36,118 nt of DNA from Desulforudis sp. (GTDB lineage: Bacteria; Bacillota; Desulfotomaculia; Desulfotomaculales; Desulforudaceae), in the NCBI GenBank assembly GCA_019084485.1, contig JAHRFU010000058.1, positions 1 through 36,118 of the forward strand, in the 5' to 3' direction. Of the stretch, positions 1-9,086 are shown piece after piece (positions within the stretch are counted from its first letter, which is position 1; every line of letters starts with the position of its first letter). The translations under genes and the position numbers were made by a program. The notes under the pieces are model-generated. The model was not told the origin of the DNA. It did no database searches and saw only the letters and a program-made list of their open reading frames with translations.

Positions 1-97
1 GACGGACCTTACCATTCTCCCGTACACTTTCCACGAGTTGCAGGTAGGTTCGCTTGGAGCCGTCCTTGTTGGTAAAGGTCTTCTTTCGTGCATACAT
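1..97 (-). CDS. IS1634/IS4-type transposase, N-terminal fragment cut by the window edge
   Basis: The frame opens with ATG at 97 and runs off the left edge, so only about 32 residues are visible. They begin MYARKKTFTNKDG, followed by a stretch resembling TYLQLVESVRENGKVR. This is how many IS1634-group (IS4 superfamily) transposases begin: a basic start, then a short strand pair ending in a W/V-E-N-G-K pattern. I see no strong Shine-Dalgarno in front of it. The gene points away from the IS66 remnant to its right, and bases 98-194 would be the outer end of this element, but I could not define its terminal repeat. Family assignment is from memory of the N-terminus only; the catalytic DDE residues are outside the window. 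Confidence 0.6.
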   Translation of the reverse strand, partial: MYARKKTFTNKDGSKRTYLQLVESVRENGKVR

Positions 98-194
98 AGC
101 ACGATAATTATACCACCAACACCAAGCATATACAAGGTAATATCTAGGAGAACGTGGCACTACATTCTGAGCGATTTATAAAACGACCCCTTGA

Positions 195-1308
195 TTCTAC
201 TGGGTTTGCGCCGACGAAAGGGCTAAAACCGGGGGTTTGCTGTCAAACTTGAGTGTTACGGTGCTGCCGGGGAGTTTGGTTTCTCCCTCGGCCATGGCCT
301 ACATTATGACTCAGAAATATGTGGAGAGTATGCCGCTTTACCGTCAGGAACAACACTTTGCCCGTCTGGGAGTGGAACTCTCCCGCCAAACTCTGGCCAA
401 TTGGATGGTCCAGGGTGCGGATCGCTGGCTAAGTCTCCTATATGCACGGATGCACAAGCATCTATGGGCGCAAGATATCCTGCACGCCGACGAGACTACC
501 TTACAGGTGCTGCGTGAACCGGGTCGGTCGGCGAAAAACACTTCCTACCTCTGGCTTTACCGAACCGGGCGGGCGGGACCGTCAATAATCCTCTACGACT
601 ACCGCATAACCCGGGCCAGTGAACATCCCCGCCGGTATTTATCCGGCTTTAAAGGCTATCTGCATGTCGACGGCTATGCCGGCTACAACGAACTGCCGGA
701 TGTGACGCTGGTCGGGTGTTGGGCCCATGCTCGGCGCAAGTTTGATGAAGCGCTGAAAGCACTGCCGGCCGCCCAGCGCAATGCGGCGGTGGCCGCCAAA
801 GAGGGGTTGGAATTCTGCAACCGACTCTTTGCCATCGAACGCGATCTACGCGAGGCCACTCCCGGAGGAGCGTTATGCCCGTCGCCAAGAATTCAGTCGC
901 CCGGTGGTGGAGGCGTTTTCGGCGTGGCTGAAATATCAGAGCCCCCGCGTTCTGCCGAAAAGCGCCTTCGGCCAAGCTATCAAATATTGCCGCAATCAGT
1001 GGGACAAACTCACGGCCTTTCTACAAGAGGGACGGTTGGACCTGGACAACAACCGGAGTGAGCGCTCCATCAAACCATTTGTCATCGGCCGTAAAAACTG
1101 GTTATTCGCTAACACTTCCCGTGGTGCAGATGCCAGTGCAACCATCTACAGTATTGTTGAAACGGCCAAGGAAAACGGCCTCAACCCTTTCAACTACCTA
1201 CAGTATCTTTTTGAAAGGCTTCCCAACCTGGATACCCAGGATGAGAAGGCCTTAGATGAGTTGCTCCCCTGGTCTGCTACTCTGCCTCCGATCTGTCGGG
1301 GTGAATAG
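195..1308 (+). pseudogene. IS66 family transposase (TnpC), 5'-truncated and frameshifted
   Basis: This is the catalytic part of an IS66 transposase that once moved an insertion sequence. Recognisable blocks are LPGSLVSPSAMAYIMTQKY near 265-325, HADETTLQVLREPGR (first catalytic Asp) near 483-527, VDGYAGYN and CWAHARRKFDEA near 665-750, and a C-terminal DNNRSERSIKPFVIGRKNW block (last catalytic Glu) near 1045-1100. The family is usually about 500 residues; the N-terminal zinc-finger region is missing, because the frame meets a TGA at 192-194. The frame breaks at about 861-863: the first frame reads into nonsense after FAIERDLREAT, and the next frame resumes with PEERYARRQEF. One extra C in a CCC run explains this. 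A TTG at 237 could open the first half but is not a true start. Non-functional. Confidence 0.9.
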
Positions 1309-1330
1309 TACATAAGTAGTCTAAATCATT

Positions 1331-1354
1331 CCCCACCTGGTTTTAAAGGTGGGG
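1331..1354. terminator. Hairpin at the end of the IS66 remnant
   Basis: CCCCACCT and AGGTGGGG form an 8-base-pair perfect stem around an 8-base loop, 22 bases after the transposase stop. The downstream run is short, so it may be a weak terminator of the transposase gene or simply part of the IS end structure. Confidence 0.45.
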
Positions 1355-1370
1355 ACTATTTGACGCTTAC
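1351..1370 (+). mobile_element. Right terminal repeat of the IS66 element
   Basis: Read on the minus strand, the element ends GTAAGCGTCAAATAGTCCCC. IS66-family inverted repeats characteristically start GTAAGCG, and the position just after the transposase stop fits. No matching left repeat is present between 1 and 236, so the left end has been lost, presumably through the neighbouring insertion or a deletion. Confidence 0.7.
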
Positions 1371-1608
1371 CTTTCTGGTTCCCTTTTCTATATAACAAAA
1401 ACCAGTCCGTTGTCCCAGGTTTGGCCCGAAAGGTGTGCTTATGATTCTGAAAAGAGGAGATTTGGACCTGAAAACCTGTGGGAACAGGAATAGACTCTTC
1501 CTATGTTTGTAGAGTCGGTCCCAAAAAAAGAAAAGAGGCTTTCGCACCCTTCACACTCTGCAACTACTATATCCTTAGCTCTTCGTCCTGACCGGAAGCC
1601 GTAACTAA
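1371..1608. other. Intergenic stretch between the IS66 end and the hydrogenase terminator
   Basis: About 240 bases without a supportable gene. A 63-codon open frame on the minus strand (1356-1547) has no recognisable motifs and overlaps the IS66 repeat, so I do not call it. Two small hairpins can be drawn (CCTGT...ACAGG at 1475-1488 and GACTCT...AGAGTC at 1493-1516). It may be remnant mobile-element DNA. Confidence 0.5.
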
Positions 1609-1642
1609 AAAGGAGAGGCGGGGTTTCCCCCGCCTCTCCTTT
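1609..1642 (-). terminator. Terminator of the hydrogenase operon
   Basis: AGGAGAGGCGGGG (1611-1623) pairs perfectly with CCCCGCCTCTCCT (1628-1640) around a 4-base loop. On the minus strand it is followed by TTTTTAG. It lies 19 bases beyond the hydA stop and is a strong intrinsic terminator. Confidence 0.9.
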
Positions 1643-1647
1643 GGTTT

Positions 1648-1673
1648 CTATTCTCCGATTCTATTCTCCGATT
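1648..1673 (-). repeat. Tandem 13-base duplication across the hydA stop codon
   Basis: CTATTCTCCGATT occurs twice head to tail (1648-1660 and 1661-1673). The stop codon of hydA lies in the second copy (plus coordinates 1661-1663), so the duplication added a second, untranslated copy of the last four codons. Confidence 0.85.
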
Positions 1674-3406
1674 TCCGGGTGGTTCGACCGGCCCGTGTAC
1701 TTCGTATGCAACAGGTGATGCGACTTCTCGCTCAGCGGTTCGCCCAGGAACTGCTCATACAACTCCTTAACGGCCGGATTTTCGTGCGATTTGCGGTATT
1801 CCATGGCACTGTCCACTTTGTAGATGCCGTCGATGCGCAGCTGCCGCATTTCGCTATTGGTACCGATCGGCTGACCGCCGCCGCCGATGCACCCGCCGGG
1901 ACAGCACATCACTTCTATGAAGTGGTAGTCTTTCAGTTCTCCGGCCTTAAGCCTGTCCATCAGAGCCCGCGCATGTTTCAGTCCGTGGGCTACGAGCACC
2001 TTCACCGGAAGCCCCTTAAGATCGATCGTGGCTTCCTTAATGCCCTCCAGACCCCGCACCTGAACCAGGTCGATGTTCCCCAAAGTCTCTCCGGTAACCA
2101 CTTCATAAACGGTACGCAGGGCGGCCTCCATCACGCCGCCGGTGGCACCGAAGATGGCAGCAGCTCCGGTCGACAGACCAAGCGGATCGTCGTATTCCTC
2201 ATCGGGCAGGTTCGCCAGATCGATGCAGGCCTCCTTGAGCATCCGGCCCAATTCCCGGGAGGTCAGCACGATGTCCACATCGCGGTAGCCGCTGTCCTCC
2301 ATCTCCGGTCGCAGCGCCTCGTACTTCTTGGCCGTACAGGGCATTATCGAGACCACCACGATGTCTTTCGGATCAATCCCGGCCTTCTGAGCGTAAAAGG
2401 TCTTGGCCAAACTACCGAACATCTGCTGCGGTGACTTGGCGCTTGACAGGTGATCCAATAGTTCGGGATAGAAGTGCTCGATGAATTTAATCCAGCCGGG
2501 GCTGCAGGACGTAATCTGCGGCAGCACCCCGCCGTTCTTAACCCGGTGCAGCAATTCGTTCCCTTCTTCGATAATGGTCAGGTCGGCCGTAAAGTCGGTG
2601 TCAAACACCCGGTCAAAACCGAGCCGTCTGAGAGCCGCCACCATCCTGCCGGTTACCGGGGTGCCCGGGGGCAGACCGAACGCCTCACCCATCGTCACCC
2701 GTGTCGCCGGAGCGGTCTGTACGACCACGTGTTTGCTCGGGTCGGCCAGGGCCGCCCAGGCCCGGTCGGTATCGTCCTTTTCGTAAATGGCACCCACCGG
2801 ACAAACCAGGGAACACTGCCCGCAGTTTACGCACACCGACTTGTCGAGGGGCAGGTTATACGGCGGTGCAATCACGGTATTGAATCCGCGCAGTTGGGGT
2901 CCGATCGCGTGTACCGTCTGAACGCTATTGCACACGCTGACACAACGGCGGCAGTAAATGCACTTTTTCGGCTCCCGGATAATGGACGGGCTGGACTCGT
3001 CCTTCTCATACATGGTCTTTGATACCCTCTGGAAGCGGATGTCCCTTACGCCCAATGATTCGGCCATGGTCTGCAGTTCACACCGACCGTGCCGCATACA
3101 GGTCAGACACTCCATCGGATGGTCGGAGAGAATCAGTTCCATGATCATCCGCCGCGCCTGACGGAGCCCGGGTGTGTGTGTCCAGATGACCATTCCCTCA
3201 GCGGCCGGCAGGGTGCAGGAGGCCATATAGGAGCGAGCGCCCTGTACCTTTACAATGCAGAGGCGGCAGGCACCGATCACATTGATCTCTTTCAGGTAGC
3301 ATAGAGTCGGAATCTTGATGCCGATCTGGCGCGCCGCTTCCAGAACGGACGTTCCCTGTTCGACTTCAACCGTGTTGTTATCTATCGTCAGTTTCACCTT
3401 TGCCAC
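1661..3406 (-). CDS. hydA: [FeFe] hydrogenase catalytic subunit (HydA/HndD type)
   Basis: Catalytic subunit of a soluble NAD(P)H/ferredoxin-coupled hydrogenase (2 H+ + 2 e- to H2). The 581 residues hold, in order: a plant-type [2Fe-2S] domain (C36, C47, C50, C64), a His-Cys [4Fe-4S] site (H96, C100, C103, C109), a two-cluster ferredoxin (C149/152/155/159 and C192/195/198/202), and the H-cluster domain with MPCTAKKYE (C357) and MCCPGGCIGGGG (C502, C506). The first H-cluster motif reads TSCSPGW (299-305), where the family consensus is TSCCPxW, so the position of the second Cys is Ser302. The start is GTG at 3406, with AGGAGG eight bases upstream. Last gene of the hydC-hydB-hydA operon. It lacks the extra C-terminal [2Fe-2S] domain I recall from the longer Thermotoga HydA. 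Electron bifurcation is inferred from the subunit set. Confidence 0.95.
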   Translation of the reverse strand: MAKVKLTIDNNTVEVEQGTSVLEAARQIGIKIPTLCYLKEINVIGACRLCIVKVQGARSYMASCTLPAAEGMVIWTHTPGLRQARRMIMELILSDHPMECLTCMRHGRCELQTMAESLGVRDIRFQRVSKTMYEKDESSPSIIREPKKCIYCRRCVSVCNSVQTVHAIGPQLRGFNTVIAPPYNLPLDKSVCVNCGQCSLVCPVGAIYEKDDTDRAWAALADPSKHVVVQTAPATRVTMGEAFGLPPGTPVTGRMVAALRRLGFDRVFDTDFTADLTIIEEGNELLHRVKNGGVLPQITSCSPGWIKFIEHFYPELLDHLSSAKSPQQMFGSLAKTFYAQKAGIDPKDIVVVSIMPCTAKKYEALRPEMEDSGYRDVDIVLTSRELGRMLKEACIDLANLPDEEYDDPLGLSTGAAAIFGATGGVMEAALRTVYEVVTGETLGNIDLVQVRGLEGIKEATIDLKGLPVKVLVAHGLKHARALMDRLKAGELKDYHFIEVMCCPGGCIGGGGQPIGTNSEMRQLRIDGIYKVDSAMEYRKSHENPAVKELYEQFLGEPLSEKSHHLLHTKYTGRSNHPEIGE

Positions 3407-3424
3407 AGTTCTCGCCTCCTCCCC

Positions 3425-5143
3425 TTACTTACGCACACGGCTTGGCGCTACACGCATCGGACAAACCCCTGTGGGGCATTTCTGCTCCTTGACGTGTGTG
3501 TCGTACTCGTCGCGATAGTTTGAAGTTGTGCTCAACACCGGATTCGGAGCAGTCTGGCCCAAACCGCAGAGCGCGGAATTCTTAACCACATTGGCCAGCT
3601 CAATCAGCAGTTCCAAGTCTTCGGGAGTACCCCTTCCCTGTGTCATTTTGGTTAAGATCTCCGACATCCGACGGGTGCCGATGCGACAGGGAGTGCACTT
3701 GCCGCAGGACTCTTCCTGGACAAAATCCATGAAGAACCGGGCCAGATCCACCATACAGCTGTCCTCGTCCAGCACGATCATCCCGCCTGAACCCATGATC
3801 GACCCCAGCTCCGCCAGTGACTCGTAGCTAATCGGCACATCCACGAACTTGGCCGGAATCGCGCCACCGGACGGCCCGCCGGTCTGTACGGCCTTAAGCG
3901 CCTTGCCGTTGGGCACTCCGCCACCGATATCATAGATCACCTGACGCAGCGTGGTTCCCAGGGGAACCTCCACCAAACCAGTGTTGTTTACCTTACCGGC
4001 TAGGGCAAAGACTTTGGTACCTTTGCTCTTCTCGGTTCCAATAGATGCGTAATACTCTCCGCCGCGATGGATGATCAAAGGTACGTTGGCCCACGTCTCC
4101 ACGTTATTAATCGTCGTCGGCTTACCGAACAGTCCCTCCTGCGCCGGGAACGGCGGCCTCGGGCGCGGTTCCCCGCGGCGTCCCATAATAGACTCCAGTA
4201 AGGCGGTTTCCTCACCGCAGACAAAAGCACCGGCACCGACGCGTACCTCGACATCAAAGTCAAAACCCATACCCAATATGTTTTTGCCCAGGAGTCCGTT
4301 CGCCCGGGCCAGTTCAATCGCGTAGGTAAAGTTCTTGATCGCCAGGGGATACTCGGCCCGGATGTAGGCGTAACCCTGCGAGGCACCGACGGCATACGCT
4401 CCGATAACCATCCCTTCAAGCACAGAGTGCGGGTCGCCTTCCAGCACGCTCCGGTCCATAAAGGCACCCGGATCGCCCTCGTCACCGTTGCACACCACGT
4501 ATTTCGGGGTGCCTGGAGCCTTCCGTACAAACCCCCATTTGAGTCCGGTCGGGAAGCCCGCTCCGCCCCGTCCACGCAAACCCGATATGGTAATCTCGTC
4601 AATCACCTTCTCGGGAGAGTCCGCCTCCAACACCGCAGCCAGAGCCGCGTACCCGTCCCGGGCGATGTACTCTTCAAGTGACAGCGGGTCAATAAACCCG
4701 CAGTTGCGCAGCACCAGACGCTTCTGATTGCGGAAATAGTCGATGTCTTGCCAGCGGTCCTGAAGCTTGCCGGTTTCCGGGCTGCGATACATCAACCCTT
4801 CAATGTGACGACCTTGCTCCAGGTGTTCCCGGACAATGTACACCGCATCGTCAGCCTTTACGCGCTGGTAAAAAGTGCCATCGGGATAGATCGTCACGAT
4901 CGGACCCATGTTGCACGGTCCGAGGCAGCCGGTGACGATCACCCGCACCTTTTCTTCCAGACCGCGGTTTTTAATCTCATCAATCAGCGTGTCCCTAACG
5001 GATTTGCATCCGGACGACACACAACCCGTTCCTCCACATACCAGGACGTGGTATTCATACCCGTCCTTCGACTTCTCTCCGTCGCGTACCAGCAGCTTCT
5101 CGCGGGCAGCGGTACGTAATACAGTCAGTTGTTCAATATTCAT
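3425..5143 (-). CDS. hydB: NADH-binding flavoprotein subunit of the hydrogenase (NuoF-like, HydB/HndC)
   Basis: Binds FMN and NAD(H) and passes electrons to HydA. The 572 residues start with a thioredoxin-like [2Fe-2S] domain (CGGTGCVSSGC near 37-47, then CLGPC near 73-77). The NuoF core follows, with the FMN-binding GRGGAGFPTGLKW, the NAD-site VCGEETALLES, and an N3-type [4Fe-4S] motif ESCGKCTPCR with a later CGLGQ cysteine. The protein stops soon after a CPTGVCP motif and does not carry the C-terminal two-cluster ferredoxin domain found in Thermotoga HydB. I chose ATG at 5143 (MNIEQLTVL) rather than the upstream ATG at 5224, because the upstream one lies inside hydC. The gene begins 16 bases after the hydC stop. 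Confidence 0.93.
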   Translation of the reverse strand: MNIEQLTVLRTAAREKLLVRDGEKSKDGYEYHVLVCGGTGCVSSGCKSVRDTLIDEIKNRGLEEKVRVIVTGCLGPCNMGPIVTIYPDGTFYQRVKADDAVYIVREHLEQGRHIEGLMYRSPETGKLQDRWQDIDYFRNQKRLVLRNCGFIDPLSLEEYIARDGYAALAAVLEADSPEKVIDEITISGLRGRGGAGFPTGLKWGFVRKAPGTPKYVVCNGDEGDPGAFMDRSVLEGDPHSVLEGMVIGAYAVGASQGYAYIRAEYPLAIKNFTYAIELARANGLLGKNILGMGFDFDVEVRVGAGAFVCGEETALLESIMGRRGEPRPRPPFPAQEGLFGKPTTINNVETWANVPLIIHRGGEYYASIGTEKSKGTKVFALAGKVNNTGLVEVPLGTTLRQVIYDIGGGVPNGKALKAVQTGGPSGGAIPAKFVDVPISYESLAELGSIMGSGGMIVLDEDSCMVDLARFFMDFVQEESCGKCTPCRIGTRRMSEILTKMTQGRGTPEDLELLIELANVVKNSALCGLGQTAPNPVLSTTSNYRDEYDTHVKEQKCPTGVCPMRVAPSRVRK

Positions 5144-5159
5144 CTCTTCACTTCCCGCC

Positions 5160-5639
5160 TTACTCGTATTTCTCCAGTATTTCGGGAACCTTTTCCGGAT
5201 CCACGCCGGCATAAACGTCCTCATCGATGGTAATCACCGGTGCTAATGCGCAACAGCCGATGCAGCGCACCACGTCCAGCGAGTACTTTCGATCCCCGGT
5301 GGTATCCCCGGCCCGGATGTTTAGTTCCTTCTCCAGGCTGTCCAGCACCTGTCCCGCACCCTTAACGTAGCACGCCGTTCCGTTACACAGTGTGATGCCA
5401 TGGCGGCCCCGTGGGCGGAAGGTAAAGAAAGCGTAAAAGGATGCTGTCCCATAGACCTCGGTAAGTGACAGATCCAGCCGTTCCGCAGTTGTTGCCATCA
5501 AATCTTTAGGCAAAAAACCGGTGGTCTGCTGGATTTTGGAGAGTACCTGGATCAGCCCGCTGGGCTGCCCGCGATAGCCCTCGATGAAGCCGGCAAGGAC
5601 TTCACGATCGTAATGTTGGTGGTCCTGACAACACGACAT
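5160..5639 (-). CDS. hydC: [2Fe-2S] subunit of the hydrogenase (NuoE-like, HydC/HndA)
   Basis: NuoE-like electron-transfer subunit of 159 residues. It has an N-terminal helical segment (YDREVLAGFIEGYRG) and a thioredoxin-fold domain with four [2Fe-2S] cysteines in two pairs: CNGTAC and, further on, CIGCCALAP. The ATG at 5639 (MSCCQDHQHYD) follows an AAGGGGG Shine-Dalgarno; an in-frame ATG further up at 5744 would add 35 residues unlike the family. It is first in the operon, so the promoter must lie in the roughly 200-base gap up to hemL. With hydB and hydA it makes a HydABC-type trimer that probably couples NADH and reduced ferredoxin to H2 evolution or uptake. No separate HndB-like gene is present; the fused N-terminal domain of HydB covers that role. 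Confidence 0.93.
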   Translation of the reverse strand: MSCCQDHQHYDREVLAGFIEGYRGQPSGLIQVLSKIQQTTGFLPKDLMATTAERLDLSLTEVYGTASFYAFFTFRPRGRHGITLCNGTACYVKGAGQVLDSLEKELNIRAGDTTGDRKYSLDVVRCIGCCALAPVITIDEDVYAGVDPEKVPEILEKYE

Positions 5640-5764
5640 TGTTATTCCCGTCCCCCTTTTCTCTTTCCTCTCTCTAATATGAAAACTCCCCTTAAGGAGA
5701 CTATTAGACAAAAATCCCGACCTTCCTGCTGGACTATTCATCAATTTTCTGAAATTTTTGCGAA

Positions 5765-5780
5765 TGATAACACTATCACA
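5765..5780. promoter_or_regulatory. Palindromic operator-like site upstream of the hydrogenase operon
   Basis: TGATAACACTATCACA contains the palindrome TGATA-N4-TATCA. On the minus strand it reads TGTGA-N6-TATCA, which is close to the CRP/FNR-family layout and weakly like a Rex site. It lies about 125 bases upstream of the hydC start, in a gap with no other use. The identity of any regulator is unknown. Confidence 0.3.
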
Positions 5781-5785
5781 AACAT

Positions 5786-5808
5786 AAGCGCCCTTAAAAA
5801 GGACACTT
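5786..5808 (-). terminator. Hairpin after hemL, possible weak terminator
   Basis: AAGCGCCCTT pairs with AAGGACACTT (two G-U pairs) around an AAA loop, forming a 10-base-pair stem about 37 bases beyond the hemL stop. The minus-strand tail TATGTTTGTG is only moderately T-rich, so it may be a leaky end of the heme operon. Confidence 0.4.
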
Positions 5809-5844
5809 ATCCAATCATTTCTGTCTTTCCGTGCGGGAGTTGAG

Positions 5845-7131
<1,287 letters not shown>

Positions 7132-7153
7132 AGACTATCGCCTCCTCTACGGA

Positions 7154-7627
7154 TCAATCCTCCACAAAATACAACATGCTCGCCCGCTTCAACTCGCGGG
7201 TACTGAACAGCATTAAATAGTCGTCAATCTCAATCTCTTTGCTGATGGAGCGGATTACTTCCAGGCACTCCGCCTGAGTATGCTTATGGACCATCGCGTA
7301 CAGGTTGTAGGGCCATCCGGGTAGCGGTTCCCGCTGATAGCAATGGGTAACCTCACGGTAGGAAGCGACCCGCGTCCCGATCTCCTCCACCCGATCCTCT
7401 GGAGCCCGCCAAACCACTAGGGCATTGGCCTTATACCCAACCCGGGTATGCCGCAGCGCAGCCCCGAACCGGCGCATCAGACCTCTTTGGAGGAGGCTGT
7501 CCACGGTTTGCAGAACCTCTTCCTCCGTCACTCCCGTCCGATCCGCGATCTCCGCAAACGGTCGCTCAGAGAGCGGCAGGTCGTTTTGAATCTCCCTGAT
7601 GATCCTTTTCTCACTCGCGGTTAGCAT
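7154..7627 (-). CDS. ahbB: Siroheme decarboxylase subunit AhbB
   Basis: With AhbA this removes the C12 and C18 acetate carboxyls of siroheme to give 12,18-didecarboxysiroheme in the alternative heme pathway. The 157-residue protein has an Lrp/AsnC-like layout: an N-terminal winged helix (MLTASEKRIIREIQNDLPLSE to about residue 60) and a ferredoxin-like RAM domain (YKANALVVWRAPEDR onward), ending in FSTRELKRASMLYF. The family was long annotated as a transcription regulator, but position between ahbA and hemL and the sequence fit the decarboxylase. I chose ATG at 7627, preceded by GAGGTGG, which overlaps the ahbA end by 17 bases; an upstream in-frame ATG at 7648 adds seven unlikely residues. Confidence 0.93.
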   Translation of the reverse strand: MLTASEKRIIREIQNDLPLSERPFAEIADRTGVTEEEVLQTVDSLLQRGLMRRFGAALRHTRVGYKANALVVWRAPEDRVEEIGTRVASYREVTHCYQREPLPGWPYNLYAMVHKHTQAECLEVIRSISKEIEIDDYLMLFSTRELKRASMLYFVED

Positions 7628-8090
7628 GGCCCACCTCGGAAACGTCAAATTTAACGGATATCTTAAACAGCCGCTTAGCCGGCAGGCTCATCAGATCTCC
7701 GATTCCGGTCCGGTTTTTGATCTCCTCAATGATCCGGTTACGCTGTTCGGGGGTCGGGGCCAGTACCGTAAACCACATATTGTACTCGTAGTCCCGGATG
7801 TAGTTGTGGGTCACTTGATAGTACCCGTTGATAATGCCCGCGACTTCCTCAATCCTCGCCTCCGGAACGCGCATGGCGCAGAGCGTGCCCGCATAGCCCA
7901 TTTTACGCGAATCAAAAAAGCCGCCCATTCTCCTGATAATGTGGGATTTTTTCAGCCGTTCGATCCGGCTGATCACCTCCGCCTCGGTGAGGCCGAGTTC
8001 CGCTCCGATATCGGCGTAGGGCCTGGACGACACCGGGATCTGTTTCTGAATCAGGTTTAGGAGCTGTCGGTCAATACTATCCAGTTGCAT
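7611..8090 (-). CDS. ahbA: Siroheme decarboxylase subunit AhbA
   Basis: Partner of AhbB in siroheme decarboxylation. The protein has 159 residues with the same Lrp-like architecture: a winged helix starting MQLDSIDRQLLNLIQK, a second helix pair with GAELGLTEAEVISRIERLKK, then a ferredoxin-like domain with YAGTLCAMRVPEARIEEVAG and NYIRDYEYNMWFTV, ending FKISVKFDV. The start is ATG at 8090 with GGAAAGG upstream, overlapping the end of ahbD by 14 bases. The long frame upstream to 8336 is antisense-like readthrough in ahbD. Overlaps on both sides imply translational coupling, as expected for subunits of one enzyme. Confidence 0.93.
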   Translation of the reverse strand: MQLDSIDRQLLNLIQKQIPVSSRPYADIGAELGLTEAEVISRIERLKKSHIIRRMGGFFDSRKMGYAGTLCAMRVPEARIEEVAGIINGYYQVTHNYIRDYEYNMWFTVLAPTPEQRNRIIEEIKNRTGIGDLMSLPAKRLFKISVKFDVSEVGHANRE

Positions 8091-9084
8091 TTGCTGCCTT
8101 TCCACCCCGGTGGTACAGACACCAGGGCTCCTCCGCCATATAGTCGCCGTGGTAATACTCGGCCCTTGCCCGGCAACCGCCGCAGCGGTCGCCGTAGTCG
8201 CAGCTGCCGCAACGCCCGCTGTAGGCCCGGGTGCGCAACCGCTTAAACACCTCGGCGTTTCTCCAGAGTTCACTGAACGGGGTTTCGCGGACATTGCCGA
8301 TCTTGGCCTGCATGTAAGCACAAGGCTGAACCTCACCGACCGGATTGATCAGGCAGTAGGACAGTCCGGCCAGACAGCCCCGCTTGAACCGGGTCTCAAC
8401 CCCCACCTGATCCGCTACACGCATAAACTGCGGTGCACAGGTCGGCTTTAACTCAATTGCCACCTGCTTCTGTTTATTGAGGATGCGTCGAAGCAGCTTC
8501 TCATATTCCACCTCACGCAGTGTAGTATTTTCAATATCCTTCCCACGCCCGGTGGGCACTAGGAAGAAAACGTGATGCGCCATCGCTCCCAGCCCCACCG
8601 CCAGATCTGTCAAGGCCTCCGTTTCCTCATAGTTCCAGTCCATCACCGTGGTGTGTATCTGGAACGGGAGCCCCACAGCCTGACAGTTCTTCATCCCGTC
8701 CACCGCAGCCTGCCAGGAACCGGGCATAGCCCGGAAACGGTCGTGTGCTTCGGGGTCGACACTGTCAATGCTGATCCCGATCGCCCGGGCTCCGGCCTCC
8801 ACCAGCTTCCGCCCAACCTCGGGCGTAATCAGAGTACCATTCGACCCGAGTACGGGCCTTAGGCCCTTCTCCGAGGCATAGGCGATCAGTTCATAGATAT
8901 CTGGACGCATCAGGGGTTCACCGCCGGAGAAGATCATTATCTTAAATCCGGCCTTGGCGATCTCGTCGATCAGGGCCTTTCCCTCACGCGTATCCAGCTC
9001 ATCCTTGGCCCGCGCCCCGGCATCGCGGTAACAGTGGGCACACGCCAGGTTGCAAGCATTGGTGGTGTTCCACGATACTAGCAA
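8077..9084 (-). CDS. ahbD: Radical SAM heme synthase AhbD (NirJ2-like)
   Basis: Oxidatively decarboxylates the two propionates at C2 and C4 of Fe-coproporphyrin III to vinyl groups, giving heme b. The 335 residues start MLVSWNTTNACNLACAHCY, so the radical SAM cysteines are C11, C15 and C18. FSGGEPLMRPD provides the SAM-binding GGE motif. The C-terminal part is a SPASM/twitch-like region rich in cysteine (CLAGLSYC, CAYM, CGSCDYGDRCGGC, CLYH) for auxiliary [4Fe-4S] clusters. The start is TTG at 9084 behind GAGGGAGGGC. It sits between hemB and ahbA. Sequence alone separates AhbD from AhbC mainly by length and N-terminus; the shorter, direct-start form here matches the NirJ2/AhbD type. Confidence 0.88.
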   Translation of the reverse strand: MLVSWNTTNACNLACAHCYRDAGARAKDELDTREGKALIDEIAKAGFKIMIFSGGEPLMRPDIYELIAYASEKGLRPVLGSNGTLITPEVGRKLVEAGARAIGISIDSVDPEAHDRFRAMPGSWQAAVDGMKNCQAVGLPFQIHTTVMDWNYEETEALTDLAVGLGAMAHHVFFLVPTGRGKDIENTTLREVEYEKLLRRILNKQKQVAIELKPTCAPQFMRVADQVGVETRFKRGCLAGLSYCLINPVGEVQPCAYMQAKIGNVRETPFSELWRNAEVFKRLRTRAYSGRCGSCDYGDRCGGCRARAEYYHGDYMAEEPWCLYHRGGKAANATG

Positions 9085-9086
9085 GA

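Noticed and set aside
1356-1547. 63-codon minus-strand open frame after the IS66 remnant
   Set aside because: Low complexity, no motifs, overlaps the IS66 terminal repeat and has no convincing ribosome site.
1679-3022. Long plus-strand open frames opposite hydA
   Set aside because: Antisense shadows; hydA on the minus strand explains the sequence completely.
7154-8090. ahbA and ahbB as Lrp/AsnC transcription regulators
   Set aside because: The fold is Lrp-like, but the tandem pair within a heme operon beside two NirJ-like radical SAM genes fits siroheme decarboxylase.
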